From the NCBI GenBank assembly GCA_965601685.1, contig CBFCWI010000002.1:434001-498000 (forward strand): a DNA stretch of 64,000 bases, in the 5' to 3' direction. The translations under genes and the position numbers were made by a program. Source of the stretch: JANQJD01 sp965601685 (GTDB taxonomy: Bacteria > Pseudomonadota > Alphaproteobacteria > Rhodospirillales > Rhodospirillaceae). The notes under the pieces are model-generated. The model ran no database searches and was not told the DNA's origin. It saw only the letters and a program-made list of their open reading frames with translations. Within the stretch, counting starts at the first letter, position 1. Each line of letters starts with the position of its first letter. Below are positions 8,760 to 16,704 of this stretch, piece after piece.

Positions 8760-9935
8760 TCATTGCTGCCGCTGTCTGTCGAGGAAGCCTAAGATTAGTT
8801 GGGCCGCACGGATGCTTGGCGCAAGGCCTCCGTATCCAAGCCGCCGCGTAGCTTCGTGAAACGCAACCCGCTGTGTTGCCCGAGCTGTCGCGTCATCGAG
8901 CAATCGCTCGACCTCAGCCGCTAGCAATGTTGGCTGGCACTGTGCCTGCAATAATTCAGGTACCACTGGACGATCGAGTAGCAGATTGACAAGATTAATA
9001 TATCTAACCTGGCTCAAGCGGCGAAAAATCCAAGCTGATATAGATGTGACTCTGTATGTAACTATCATTGGTAGTTGAGCCAACGCAAGTTCTAGCACAA
9101 CTGTGCCTGCCGCTGTCAGGGCTATGTCCGCCGCAGCAAAAGCATCGTATTTATCACGTGCAGTATATACTACCTTTACAGGATTTGTCCATGTCCTTAC
9201 ATTTTTAAGAACATAATCTTTCATAGAGTCTACTGTAGGTAATACAACCTGTAAATTTGGCCTCTTCAGAGAAAGCTGTTTGACAGTTCTTGCTATCACA
9301 GGAAGCAAACGTTTTACTTCGCATGAACGGCTGCCAGGCAGCACACACAGCAACGGCGCGGTATTGGCAAGAGCATAGCGGCTGCGGAAGGCAGAACCAT
9401 CCCCCCACCCAGCACCACTCTCGATGATAGGGTGGCCAACACAGACTACTGACACGCCGGCCCGTGCAAAGTACACTGATTCATGGGGAAAGAGGGTTAT
9501 CAAATGGTCAACACACCTAGCTAAGTCTGCTGCTCGCCTCTCATACCACGCCCAGACCATAGGAGCGACGTAATGAATCTGCAGAATCGGAAGCTGAAGA
9601 GCACGCAGTATCTTGTTAACACGACCAGTAAAGCCCCACGAATCGATTGTCACTAGCACGGCCGGACGGCGACGCACAATGTCCGCTACTGTTTCTTGGA
9701 CACGAAATAATATTTTTGGTATATGTGGTAATATTTCCAATAAACCTATGATAGCAATCTCCGCCGGATCAAACAGGCTGAATAGCCCCTCACGAGCCAT
9801 GCTTGTCCCACCAATACCGGCGAAGCGGATTCGCCCTTCGCTGGCAACTCGCAGAGCCGCTATCAAGCGTGCTCCTAGCGCATCACCCGAGGGTTCTCCC
9901 GCAATGATGTAAATCAACGGGTCTGTATTGCTCAC
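8760..9935 (-). CDS. lpxB: Lipid-A-disaccharide synthase
   Basis: Glycosyltransferase (GT19) that condenses lipid X with UDP-2,3-diacylglucosamine. The N-terminus IYIIAGEPSGDALGARLI and the later LCVLPGSRSCEVKRLLP and ALTAAGTVVLELAL blocks are the standard family motifs; length 391 is normal. It is on the minus strand, tail to tail with lpxI and only 30 bp away, whereas it normally follows lpxI on the same strand. This points to a local inversion that kept the gene beside its cluster. Parts at 9000-9260 are AT-rich compared with neighbours. Confidence 0.96.
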   Translation of the reverse strand: MSNTDPLIYIIAGEPSGDALGARLIAALRVASEGRIRFAGIGGTSMAREGLFSLFDPAEIAIIGLLEILPHIPKILFRVQETVADIVRRRPAVLVTIDSWGFTGRVNKILRALQLPILQIHYVAPMVWAWYERRAADLARCVDHLITLFPHESVYFARAGVSVVCVGHPIIESGAGWGDGSAFRSRYALANTAPLLCVLPGSRSCEVKRLLPVIARTVKQLSLKRPNLQVVLPTVDSMKDYVLKNVRTWTNPVKVVYTARDKYDAFAAADIALTAAGTVVLELALAQLPMIVTYRVTSISAWIFRRLSQVRYINLVNLLLDRPVVPELLQAQCQPTLLAAEVERLLDDATARATQRVAFHEATRRLGYGGLAPSIRAAQLILGFLDRQRQQ

Positions 9936-10002
9936 GGTACCCTGTTGCCTCCCAGCAGATGATCGTACTGATCCGCTTTGCCTACCGGTTCCTTAGGTTT
10001 GG

Positions 10003-10076
10003 CCTCCCCGACAGGATTTGAACCTGTGACCTGCAGATTAGGAATCTGCTGCTCTATCCTGCTGAGCTACGGGGAG
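10003..10076 (-). tRNA. tRNA-Arg (anticodon CCT)
   Basis: The minus strand folds as a full cloverleaf: a 7-bp acceptor CTCCCCG/CGGGGAG, a D-arm with GCTC/GAGC, an anticodon stem GCAGA/TCTGC around loop TTCCTAA (anticodon CCT, reads AGG) and a T-arm ACAGG-TTCAAAT-CCTGT. The discriminator is G and CCA is not encoded. Confidence 0.95.
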
Positions 10077-10568
10077 CGCACCAACAAATATAACAGTACG
10101 CCAAAAAGCGCAAAAATTCGTGCAGTCTCTCGCAAAAGCAGGACACTCTCTGCCAGTGCTTGGGGGTGCGCTGAATAAGGAAGTAATACTAGAAGTATAA
10201 TCCATACAAAGATGGATCACACAGGTTGTGATTGCAAGGGATCACTGCTCTTGCAGCACCTGCAAACGCTAAAAAAAGATCCTACGTGCCGCTCAAGGCA
10301 GGAATAATCTGTGATTCATAGACGCTCAACTACAACTATCATGCACATACTACGCCATTTTCCTTGCCGTCATGAGGGTATGTCTGATAGAAGGAAGAGA
10401 ACGAGCTGTTCTGCAATCAACGCAGAGAATCCCACGTAACGAGAAGCTAATCACTCATAAGTACGCCAATAACACAGCATGCTCAGTAGCTATACAATCA
10501 TAACTAGTTTACATTTCGCTCATACCCCATCAGTAATGAGCGGACAGTGTAGCTATCCCCTCTTTGTG
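10077..10568. other. Spacer without recognisable gene
   Basis: About 490 bases between tRNA-Arg and the cytochrome domain gene. I see no open frame with family resemblance, no clear terminator and no RNA gene. It is one of many long empty spacers in the window. Confidence 0.6.
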
Positions 10569-10946
10569 TCAATTATTGGGCGCCCCATGATTGACCCAGC
10601 GACGCAGGATATCGATTTCACAAGAAGTCAGTTTCTTGCCCTTATGCGGCATCAGCAACCTTGGATTGGTCCGACCCTCAACGAGGGCATTCAGATTGCT
10701 AAGCATAGCATTCCCTGGTATAACAACGGGACCATACTTGGTGCCTTTCATCAGCCCCTCATAAGTGCGAAGATCGAGCCCACTGCTCGCATACCCCTCG
10801 CTACCCGGTTGATGACATTCGACACAGCGCAGTTTCAGAATAGGCTTCACGTCGTCGGAGAAACGCACTGGCTCAGCCAGCGCAGGCGTGACCAGCATGA
10901 TAGTAGCCACGACGTAAGGCATAAGAAAATCAGAAAGAAGAGTCAT
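10569..10946 (-). CDS. Small periplasmic c-type cytochrome domain protein
   Basis: A 125-residue protein with a signal peptide (hydrophobic residues 8-24, cleavage near ALA-EP). It has one haem-binding motif CVECH at residues 41-45, then PVVIPGNA, LMPHKGKKL and a terminal ILRRWVNHGAPNN. These match the planctomycete-type cytochrome c domain (PSCyt1, PF07635-like), also found in alphaproteobacteria. A periplasmic electron-transfer role is likely, but the partner is unknown. ATG 10946 is chosen because it places the signal peptide at the N-terminus; a longer frame to 11006 exists. Confidence 0.78.
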   Translation of the reverse strand: MTLLSDFLMPYVVATIMLVTPALAEPVRFSDDVKPILKLRCVECHQPGSEGYASSGLDLRTYEGLMKGTKYGPVVIPGNAMLSNLNALVEGRTNPRLLMPHKGKKLTSCEIDILRRWVNHGAPNN

Positions 10947-11371
10947 TAGGACCTCGTTGTTTGCGCGATAGAAACAGCAGACACTCAACGTCTGATACAA
11001 ATTCATCTTACGCTAGGCCATACGGGTGCACAATATGCCATCCTGGCTGCCATCCTGGCCCGCAGGGTGGTACTGGCGGGCGATGGAACACGAGCAAGGA
11101 TGCCGCACAACACTGAGCACTAGGAGCGATTTTCTCTCCTCAATAGTTCAAGCTAGGTAGGGTAAGGGTAAGGGAAGGAGAAACGCACGCCTTGGGGGCG
11201 TCTCTCTCTTGCACGCTCTTGCGCGGTGGTCTTCTTCAGAAGAGCAATATCCTTGCTCACCCGACCACAGTGGGGAGGGGAGCGGAGTACCACAGACTCC
11301 CACGGCAAACAGCCCAAGCGCTTCTTGTACTATCAGCACGAGCCGAGTATGGACAGGCCAGTTCTTTATGA
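10947..11371. other. Spacer with tandem duplication and a short hairpin
   Basis: No gene recognised. It contains a 12-base tandem duplication (11037-11048 and 11049-11060, differing only at the last base), a GGGTAA double repeat near 11160, and a weak ACGCC/GGCGT hairpin near 11190. Confidence 0.5.
11037..11060. repeat. 12-bp two-copy tandem duplication
   Basis: GCCATCCTGGCT is followed directly by GCCATCCTGGCC. The two units differ only in the last base. Probably replication slippage. Confidence 0.8.
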
Positions 11372-12955
11372 CTAATGTCGAAAATGACGTATACCAGTGA
11401 AGACCATGGCCATGTCCCGATCGTCAGAGGCCTTAATGACTTCTGCATCCCGTACAGAACCGCCTGGCTGGATAACAGCAGTGGCCCCTGCTTGATAGGC
11501 AGCGATGAGACCATCGGGAAACGGGAAAAAGGCATCAGAAGCTACTACCGAGCCTCTGATCGCCGCTAGCTCGCCTTGGCCTGTTGCGCGAGCGACCTCA
11601 GCTGCCTTCCAAACAGCGACGCGAACAGAATCCACACGACTCGTCTGGCCGGCACCTACGCCAATCATGGTCCTATCACGAACGAAGACAACAGCATTGG
11701 ATTTGACATGCTTGCACACTACCCAGCCGAACAGCAGATCCTCCCATTCCTGTTCACTCGGAGGACGCTGACTGACTACCTTCAAATCCGCGCGTTGGAT
11801 ACGGCCTGTATCACGCGTCTGCAATAGGAATCCACCAGCCACTGATCGCAGGAGCATGCCCGCGCCGCGAGGATCTGGCATAGTGCCAGTCAGTAGCAAG
11901 CGCAAGTTCTTTTTCTTTGCAAAAAGAGCACGTGCTTCAGTTGTTGCATCTGGTGCTACCACTACCTCAACGAACGTTTTCATGATTGCAGCAGCAACAG
12001 CGGCGTCTAGTGGCCGATTGACAGCGACTATTCCACCAAAAGCAGAAAATGGATCACATGACAGCGCTTGCAGATAGGCCTCTTCGAGATTCTCCCCAAT
12101 AGCACAACCACAAGGATTAGAATGTTTTACAATAACAGCTACAGGTAAATAAAATGCGGCCGCTAGCTCAAGAGCGGCATCCGTGTCACATAGATTATTA
12201 TAGGATAACTCTTTGCCTTGCACCTGAGTGGTGGTCGCAAGACTTGGGGCAGCGGAGTCACCAACATAAAAAGCCGCTTGCTGATGAGGGTTTTCACCAT
12301 AGCGTAGTGTTTGCTGTAGAGTCGCTGCTATGTTGAGTTGTTGTGGAAAGATTTCACCAATCTGATGAGCGAACCAGGCAGCAATAGTAGCGTCATAAGC
12401 AGCGATTCTGGCATAGGCTACTGTGGCCAGTCGCCGACGCAAGGAGGCGGAAGTAGCGCCATCATATCTGTCTATCGCCTCCATGGCTGTCGGATAGTCC
12501 GCTGGATCAACGAGCACTGTTACCCAAACATGGTTCTTAGCAGCCGCTCGAATTAAGGCGGCGCCACCTATGTCAATGGTCTCAACACATGTTGCAAAAT
12601 CCGCGCCATGCGCTACTGCTTGTTTAAACGGATACAGGTTGACCACTAAAAGATCGATAGGCTCGATACCATGGGTGACCATGGCTACTGCGTGATCATC
12701 GTCGTCGCGCTTTCCGAGCAGCCCCCCATGGATGCGTGGATGGAGGGTTTTAACACGGCCACCGAAAATCTCTGGAAAGGCTGTGTATTCCGCCACCTCT
12801 GTGACAGCCAGGCCAGCCCCGCGTAGCACCGTAGCACTGCCGCCCGTCGATAGGATCTCTATGCCGCGCTCAACCAGAAAGCGGGCAAAGGCAATAATGC
12901 CAGTCTTATCAGAGACGGAAATCAGCGCGCGACGGATGAGCGTAAAATCAGACAT
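11372..12955 (-). CDS. purH: Bifunctional AICAR formyltransferase / IMP cyclohydrolase
   Basis: Catalyses the last two steps of de novo purine synthesis, AICAR to FAICAR to IMP. The N-terminal MGS-like IMP cyclohydrolase domain (RALISVSDKTG, STGGSATVLR, GRVKTLHPRIHGGLL) is followed by the formyltransferase domain with LRYGENPHQ, VKHSNPCG and SDAFFPFPDG. At about 527 residues it is full length. ATG 12955 is preferred over the TTG two codons upstream. hpnM-like and hpnA lie upstream on the same strand, separated from it by a 170-bp spacer with two hairpins. Confidence 0.97.
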   Translation of the reverse strand: MSDFTLIRRALISVSDKTGIIAFARFLVERGIEILSTGGSATVLRGAGLAVTEVAEYTAFPEIFGGRVKTLHPRIHGGLLGKRDDDDHAVAMVTHGIEPIDLLVVNLYPFKQAVAHGADFATCVETIDIGGAALIRAAAKNHVWVTVLVDPADYPTAMEAIDRYDGATSASLRRRLATVAYARIAAYDATIAAWFAHQIGEIFPQQLNIAATLQQTLRYGENPHQQAAFYVGDSAAPSLATTTQVQGKELSYNNLCDTDAALELAAAFYLPVAVIVKHSNPCGCAIGENLEEAYLQALSCDPFSAFGGIVAVNRPLDAAVAAAIMKTFVEVVVAPDATTEARALFAKKKNLRLLLTGTMPDPRGAGMLLRSVAGGFLLQTRDTGRIQRADLKVVSQRPPSEQEWEDLLFGWVVCKHVKSNAVVFVRDRTMIGVGAGQTSRVDSVRVAVWKAAEVARATGQGELAAIRGSVVASDAFFPFPDGLIAAYQAGATAVIQPGGSVRDAEVIKASDDRDMAMVFTGIRHFRH

Positions 12956-13013
12956 GGTCAAAAATCTAAAGAAACCCCAAAAACCGTTTATTTTCCTGCG
13001 AGTTCATACCATG

Positions 13014-13068
13014 GGCAGGCAATGCTTATAGCCCTGCCTGCCTCAGAGCACACCAAGTACGCTCTGAG
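13014..13068. repeat. Two adjacent hairpins between hpnM-like gene and purH
   Basis: GGCAGGC (13014-13020) pairs with GCCTGCC (13036-13042), and CTCAGAGC (13042-13049) pairs with GCTCTGAG (13061-13068). They lie downstream of the hpnM-like stop and upstream of purH on the minus strand. No U-tract follows, so a rho-independent terminator is not established; a purH leader structure is possible. Confidence 0.5.
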
Positions 13069-13129
13069 AGATCTGTGAATGGTAACAGGATCTCCTTCAG
13101 ATTGCAAACTGTTCATGAAGACCGTGTTC

Positions 13130-13852
13130 TCAGGGCAGACCATCGCTGCCCTCTTGTTCTCCAACGGCCAGTTTATTCACTTTTTCATTCAGCTTTTGCA
13201 GTAATCTATCGTAGCCGGATTTTTTTAATACTGTTAGATATTGCGCACGCTGATTAGCGAGTTCGCTTATTGTTCCTTTATAGAACACATCAACGATCCT
13301 CCAACTGCCCCGAGCGACTACTAAACGATAGGATAATTGAACCTCTGTACCGTCTCTTTTGACCAGTCGCGTTCGCACCATCACGCTTGGATGAGATTGC
13401 GGTAGTGTCTCAACTGCTATCGTCTCGAACCATTCGCCTCCGTAGGTATTGAAGCGACTAGCATAAGTGGCGATGGACATGCGGCTAAAAGCCTCGACTA
13501 CATTGGCTTTCTGTATCTCTGTGAATGTTTTCCAGTAGCTACCAGATGCAATGCGGGCCATATTAGAGAAATCGTAGGACTGCATCAAAATCGAATGTAG
13601 CTGATTATAACGCCCCTGCCAGCCTAAAACTTGAGCATTTTGCATGACATTTATGAGTGCTTTATGAAGAGTTTCTACTCTCTCGACAGGAGTATAACAT
13701 TTATATATATTATTAATAGTAGTAATAAAATATATATCTAAAGGATATATAGAAGAAAAAGGAACACTAGCAAAAGCATGACTAAATATACTTACACAAC
13801 TAACAGAAGCAACAATTATGTTGCAAGGAAAAGTAGAACAGAAACGGTACAT
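13130..13852 (-). CDS. hpnM: MlaC/HpnM-family periplasmic lipid-binding protein
   Basis: Belongs to the MlaC/Ttg2D family of periplasmic phospholipid carriers. The segment GWQGRYNQLHSILMQSYDF and the C-terminal WRIVDVFYKGTISELANQRAQY fit the hopanoid-associated HpnM branch, and hpnA lies directly upstream in the same orientation. An N-terminal signal peptide ends near FSHAFA. ATG 13852 has a strong GGAGGAG nine bases upstream. The stretch encoding roughly residues 37-57 (13681-13800) is extremely AT-rich (runs of TATATA) and looks like a local insertion or decayed linker between signal peptide and domain. A generic MlaC role cannot be excluded. Confidence 0.8.
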   Translation of the reverse strand: MYRFCSTFPCNIIVASVSCVSIFSHAFASVPFSSIYPLDIYFITTINNIYKCYTPVERVETLHKALINVMQNAQVLGWQGRYNQLHSILMQSYDFSNMARIASGSYWKTFTEIQKANVVEAFSRMSIATYASRFNTYGGEWFETIAVETLPQSHPSVMVRTRLVKRDGTEVQLSYRLVVARGSWRIVDVFYKGTISELANQRAQYLTVLKKSGYDRLLQKLNEKVNKLAVGEQEGSDGLP

Positions 13853-13945
13853 AGAAGGGGGCTCCTCCATCGACAACGACAATCCGTCTTTCCGTCTTTT
13901 ATGGCATCTCAAGCCCTATCAGAGACACAGGCCCCCAGGCACCCC

Positions 13946-14944
13946 TTACTGTCGTATTGCTCCTTCCGCTCTGAACCACGCAACCGCGTCTCGTAAACCC
14001 TCTATCGCTGGCCGTGCAGTATAACCTAGTACACGACAGGCCTTGGCACTTGAGAAGAACATCTTTTTTTTAGCCATGCGAACACCACTCACAGTAGCAA
14101 ATGGCTCACTGCCGACCAAAGACGCTATTAGCTCTGCAAGAACTGCTAATGAGAATGCTATGCCATAGGGTAATTGTATAGATGGTGGTTTTCGATTCAC
14201 TAAGATCGCGATAGTAGTCAGCATATCGTACAGACTCATGTTTTCGCCCCCTAAAATATAACGTTCGCCGATAGAGCCGTTACGCCAGGCAAGCCAGTGA
14301 CCAGCCGCGACATCGTCAACATGGACAAGATTCAGGCCGGTTTCTACATAGGCTGGCATACGGCCAGTAACGGCTGCACGAATCAGGCGACCAGTAGGCG
14401 TAGGCTTGATGTCGCGTGGGCCTACTGGCATAGATGGGTTAACAATGACCACTGGAAGGGCCTCCGCAGCAACCAGACGTTTTATCTCAGCCTCAGCCAG
14501 AAATTTGGAGCGTTTATAGGGGCCGATCATGTCAGTCAAAGAAACGGGTGTGTCCTCATCGGCGGGTGTACCACTCGTGTTGAGCCCTAGGGTAGCAACA
14601 CTAGACGTGTAGACGATACGCATGACCCCCGCTTCAGCCGCTGCCCTGAGTAGATTCCTAGTGCCTGTGATATTCACTTGTTCCATAGTCCTGGGATCTG
14701 GTACCCACAGACGGTAGTCAGCGGCAATATGGAACACAGCCGTAACCCCCATGACAGCCCGTCGCAGGGAAAGAGAATCCGTGAGATCACCCTCGACGAT
14801 CTCTATTGGCAAATTGTCTAAATTGCGGCGATTGGATGTCGGGCGAGCGAGGGCTCGCACGGATTCACCAGCGGCCAGCAGCTGGCGTACTACAGCTGCA
14901 CCTACAAATCCGGTTCCCCCTGTTACTAGTATTGTCACAATCAC
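13946..14944 (-). CDS. hpnA: Hopanoid-associated sugar epimerase HpnA (extended SDR)
   Basis: An extended short-chain dehydrogenase/NDP-sugar epimerase of 332 residues. It has the Rossmann motif GGTGFVGAAVVR, the FHIAADYRLW block and catalytic YKRSK. FHIAADYRLWVPDP and the following NITGTRNLL are typical of HpnA, which is often encoded with hopanoid synthesis genes; its exact reaction is not firmly known. The coding strand has eight consecutive A residues at the MAKKKMFF segment, a possible slippage site. No squalene-hopene cyclase is in this window, so actual hopanoid production is inference. Confidence 0.85.
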   Translation of the reverse strand: MIVTILVTGGTGFVGAAVVRQLLAAGESVRALARPTSNRRNLDNLPIEIVEGDLTDSLSLRRAVMGVTAVFHIAADYRLWVPDPRTMEQVNITGTRNLLRAAAEAGVMRIVYTSSVATLGLNTSGTPADEDTPVSLTDMIGPYKRSKFLAEAEIKRLVAAEALPVVIVNPSMPVGPRDIKPTPTGRLIRAAVTGRMPAYVETGLNLVHVDDVAAGHWLAWRNGSIGERYILGGENMSLYDMLTTIAILVNRKPPSIQLPYGIAFSLAVLAELIASLVGSEPFATVSGVRMAKKKMFFSSAKACRVLGYTARPAIEGLRDAVAWFRAEGAIRQ

Positions 14945-15812
14945 ACCTTTTTCTACTGATCACAATATCCTGCTTATAATACGAAGTAGCGTCTACATCC
15001 AAACTGGCGTGTCTCCGCCTATGCGCGAGACACTCACGGAGTGCCACTAGACTGACATCTTGACTTCCTCTATTCTCTCAGCGGTTTTCGGATAGGAGCA
15101 TGGCTCCTATAAAGATAGAAACAGCTGTCTCTATATCATGTGCAGAGCTCGTCGAGCTTTGCTTGACCCTGTACAACCTGGTCGATGGCGAAAGAGATTA
15201 GACAGCTCTACAGTCCGAGGTTCCCAGTGTCGTGAAGTGTCAATTTTATCTACTAAGGCCTGCTACATCCAGTTAGCGTTTGCCCCGCTAGCGTCCTGCC
15301 TACACCCGCAGGCACATCCAGTGTCTAGCAAGAAAGTCATACTCTAATCTTGACTGGTGCAATGCTCAGACTGAGCGAGAACAGCCTGAAACCTTTTAAC
15401 GACTGGAAAACGGACGATTTCGTTAAGACTTATGCCGTCATCCTCAAAGGTGGTAGCAACAGTGCGTTGTACTAAATATACTATATAGTTCTAGCCCTGG
15501 TCATGTCCCTGTGGAACGTATCTCTTGCTCTGATGAAGCTATTGGTGACTAACTCTTCAGAAGAGAACCAATATTAAGCATCTTCTGTAAAGAATGGACT
15601 GATTCTTGTAGAGAGATTTATGATTAGTTTATTATATATAAACAGCATATATTGAAGGATATGAGCAGGAGAGAAGGCGAAAAGCAAAGGCCTAGCCTAA
15701 GATTCAAGAATGAATGACAACCTTCACCTTGACGAGCTAACGAGTCCCCCTTAGCTGCAGGCTAAATCCCGCATGCTCTGCGGCTGACATGTCTTGCAGG
15801 CTAGCGGTGTGT
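14945..15812. other. Long gene-free spacer rich in hairpins
   Basis: About 870 bases between hpnA and ruvX with no recognisable protein or RNA family. The part at 15009-15162 holds four perfect or near-perfect stem-loops in a row. Farther on are IRs at about 15541-15572 and 15751-15765, and a 9-base direct repeat TGCAGGCTA at 15756 and 15795. It could be a decayed gene region or host an undescribed structured RNA. Confidence 0.5.
15009..15162. repeat. Cluster of four stem-loops
   Basis: Seen directly: GTGTCTC/GAGACAC (15009-15015 with 15027-15033); ATAGGAGC-ATG-GCTCCTAT (15092-15110); ATAGAAACAGCTGTCTCTAT (15115-15134, a dyad with one mismatched pair); and GCAGAGCTC-GTC-GAGCTTTGC (15142-15162, nine pairs including one G-T). 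Their close succession in an otherwise empty region suggests a structured transcript or protein-binding array. Confidence 0.55.
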
Positions 15813-16277
15813 TTATGCAGTGTTCTTCAAAAAGTCAAGAGCACCCTGTAAGATATAGGCGGCAGCCACTTTGTCGGTGACTTGTCGGCGGCGCTGGCGA
15901 CTCAGGTCTGCTTCTGTAATCAGCATGCGTTCTACTGCTGCTGACGATAGTCGCTCATCAAATAATGCAATTTCTACTTGCTGTGAAAGGTTGCGAACGA
16001 AGGCCAGAGTAGCCACGGCTTGTGAGCCTTCCATACCGTTCATCTGTAGTGGTAAGCCGACGACTAGCCCACCAACGTTTTGTCTGTGCATGATTTGAAA
16101 CAGTATTTTTTTGTCCTTCACTAAGTTACGCCGTTTTATCACAACAAACGGTGTTGCCACTGTCAGTGATACGTCAGACAGCGCGAGGCCAAGACTCTTG
16201 CCACCTAGATCAAGACCAAGTAGACGCTGCCCTGGTTTCAGTAAGACATTGAGCTGTGATAGGTTGTGAATCGTCAT
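15813..16277 (-). CDS. ruvX: RuvX/YqgF Holliday-junction resolvase family protein
   Basis: An RNase H-fold nuclease linked in other bacteria to Holliday-junction resolution and to 16S rRNA 5-prime processing. The first beta-strand motif GLDLGGKSLGLALSD carries the catalytic aspartate. GGLVVGLPLQMNG, DERLSS and DKVAAAYILQ are the other conserved blocks. At 154 residues it is of normal size. It is transcribed away from gatCAB, with a 130-bp divergent region that contains a perfect 20-bp palindrome. Confidence 0.93.
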   Translation of the reverse strand: MTIHNLSQLNVLLKPGQRLLGLDLGGKSLGLALSDVSLTVATPFVVIKRRNLVKDKKILFQIMHRQNVGGLVVGLPLQMNGMEGSQAVATLAFVRNLSQQVEIALFDERLSSAAVERMLITEADLSRQRRRQVTDKVAAAYILQGALDFLKNTA

Positions 16278-16353
16278 ATAGGGGAAGTCATTCTGTTTTA
16301 TAGCTGGCTACGGGTTAGCGTTGCTATGTAGTATGTAGGATATACGGTCCAAC

Positions 16354-16373
16354 GTGTCCGGTGCACCGGACAC
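16354..16373. promoter_or_regulatory. Perfect 20-bp palindrome between ruvX and gatC
   Basis: GTGTCCGGTGCACCGGACAC is identical to its reverse complement. It lies 38 bases before the gatC ATG and 77 bases before the ruvX start. It may be an operator for a dimeric regulator or a leader hairpin of gatCAB; there is no U-tract. Confidence 0.6.
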
Positions 16374-16410
16374 CAGTTCCCAAGGAGAATGAACACTCGA
16401 AGGAGAACAC

Positions 16411-16698
16411 ATGTCGTTGGATAAAGCTACTGTCCGCACGATCGCTTTTCTGGCCCGTCTCGATGTATCCGAGGAAAAGCTGGAACAGCTCATGGATGAA
16501 CTGTCCTCTATCCTGCACTGGACCAGACAGCTACAGGAGGTAGAGACGACAAGTATTGAGCCCATGGTATGTATGGCCACCATGCGTTTGCACTGGCGTG
16601 ACGATCATATCGACGATGGTGCGTGTGCTGATGTGGTGCTTGCTAACGCGCCAGAATCAGAATTTGGTTTCTTTTATGTGCCAAAGGTCGTAGAGTAA
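16411..16698 (+). CDS. gatC: Asp/Glu-tRNA amidotransferase subunit C
   Basis: Small subunit of the GatCAB complex that amidates misacylated Glu-tRNA(Gln) and Asp-tRNA(Asn), bridging GatA and GatB. The N-terminus DKATVRTIAFLARLDVSEEKLEQL and the later HWRDDHIDDGACADVVLANAP are the standard motifs; 95 residues is normal. It starts after AAGGAGA (about 16398-16404) and is followed six bases later by gatA. Confidence 0.95.
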   Translation: MSLDKATVRTIAFLARLDVSEEKLEQLMDELSSILHWTRQLQEVETTSIEPMVCMATMRLHWRDDHIDDGACADVVLANAPESEFGFFYVPKVVE

Positions 16699-16704
16699 AA
16701 GATT

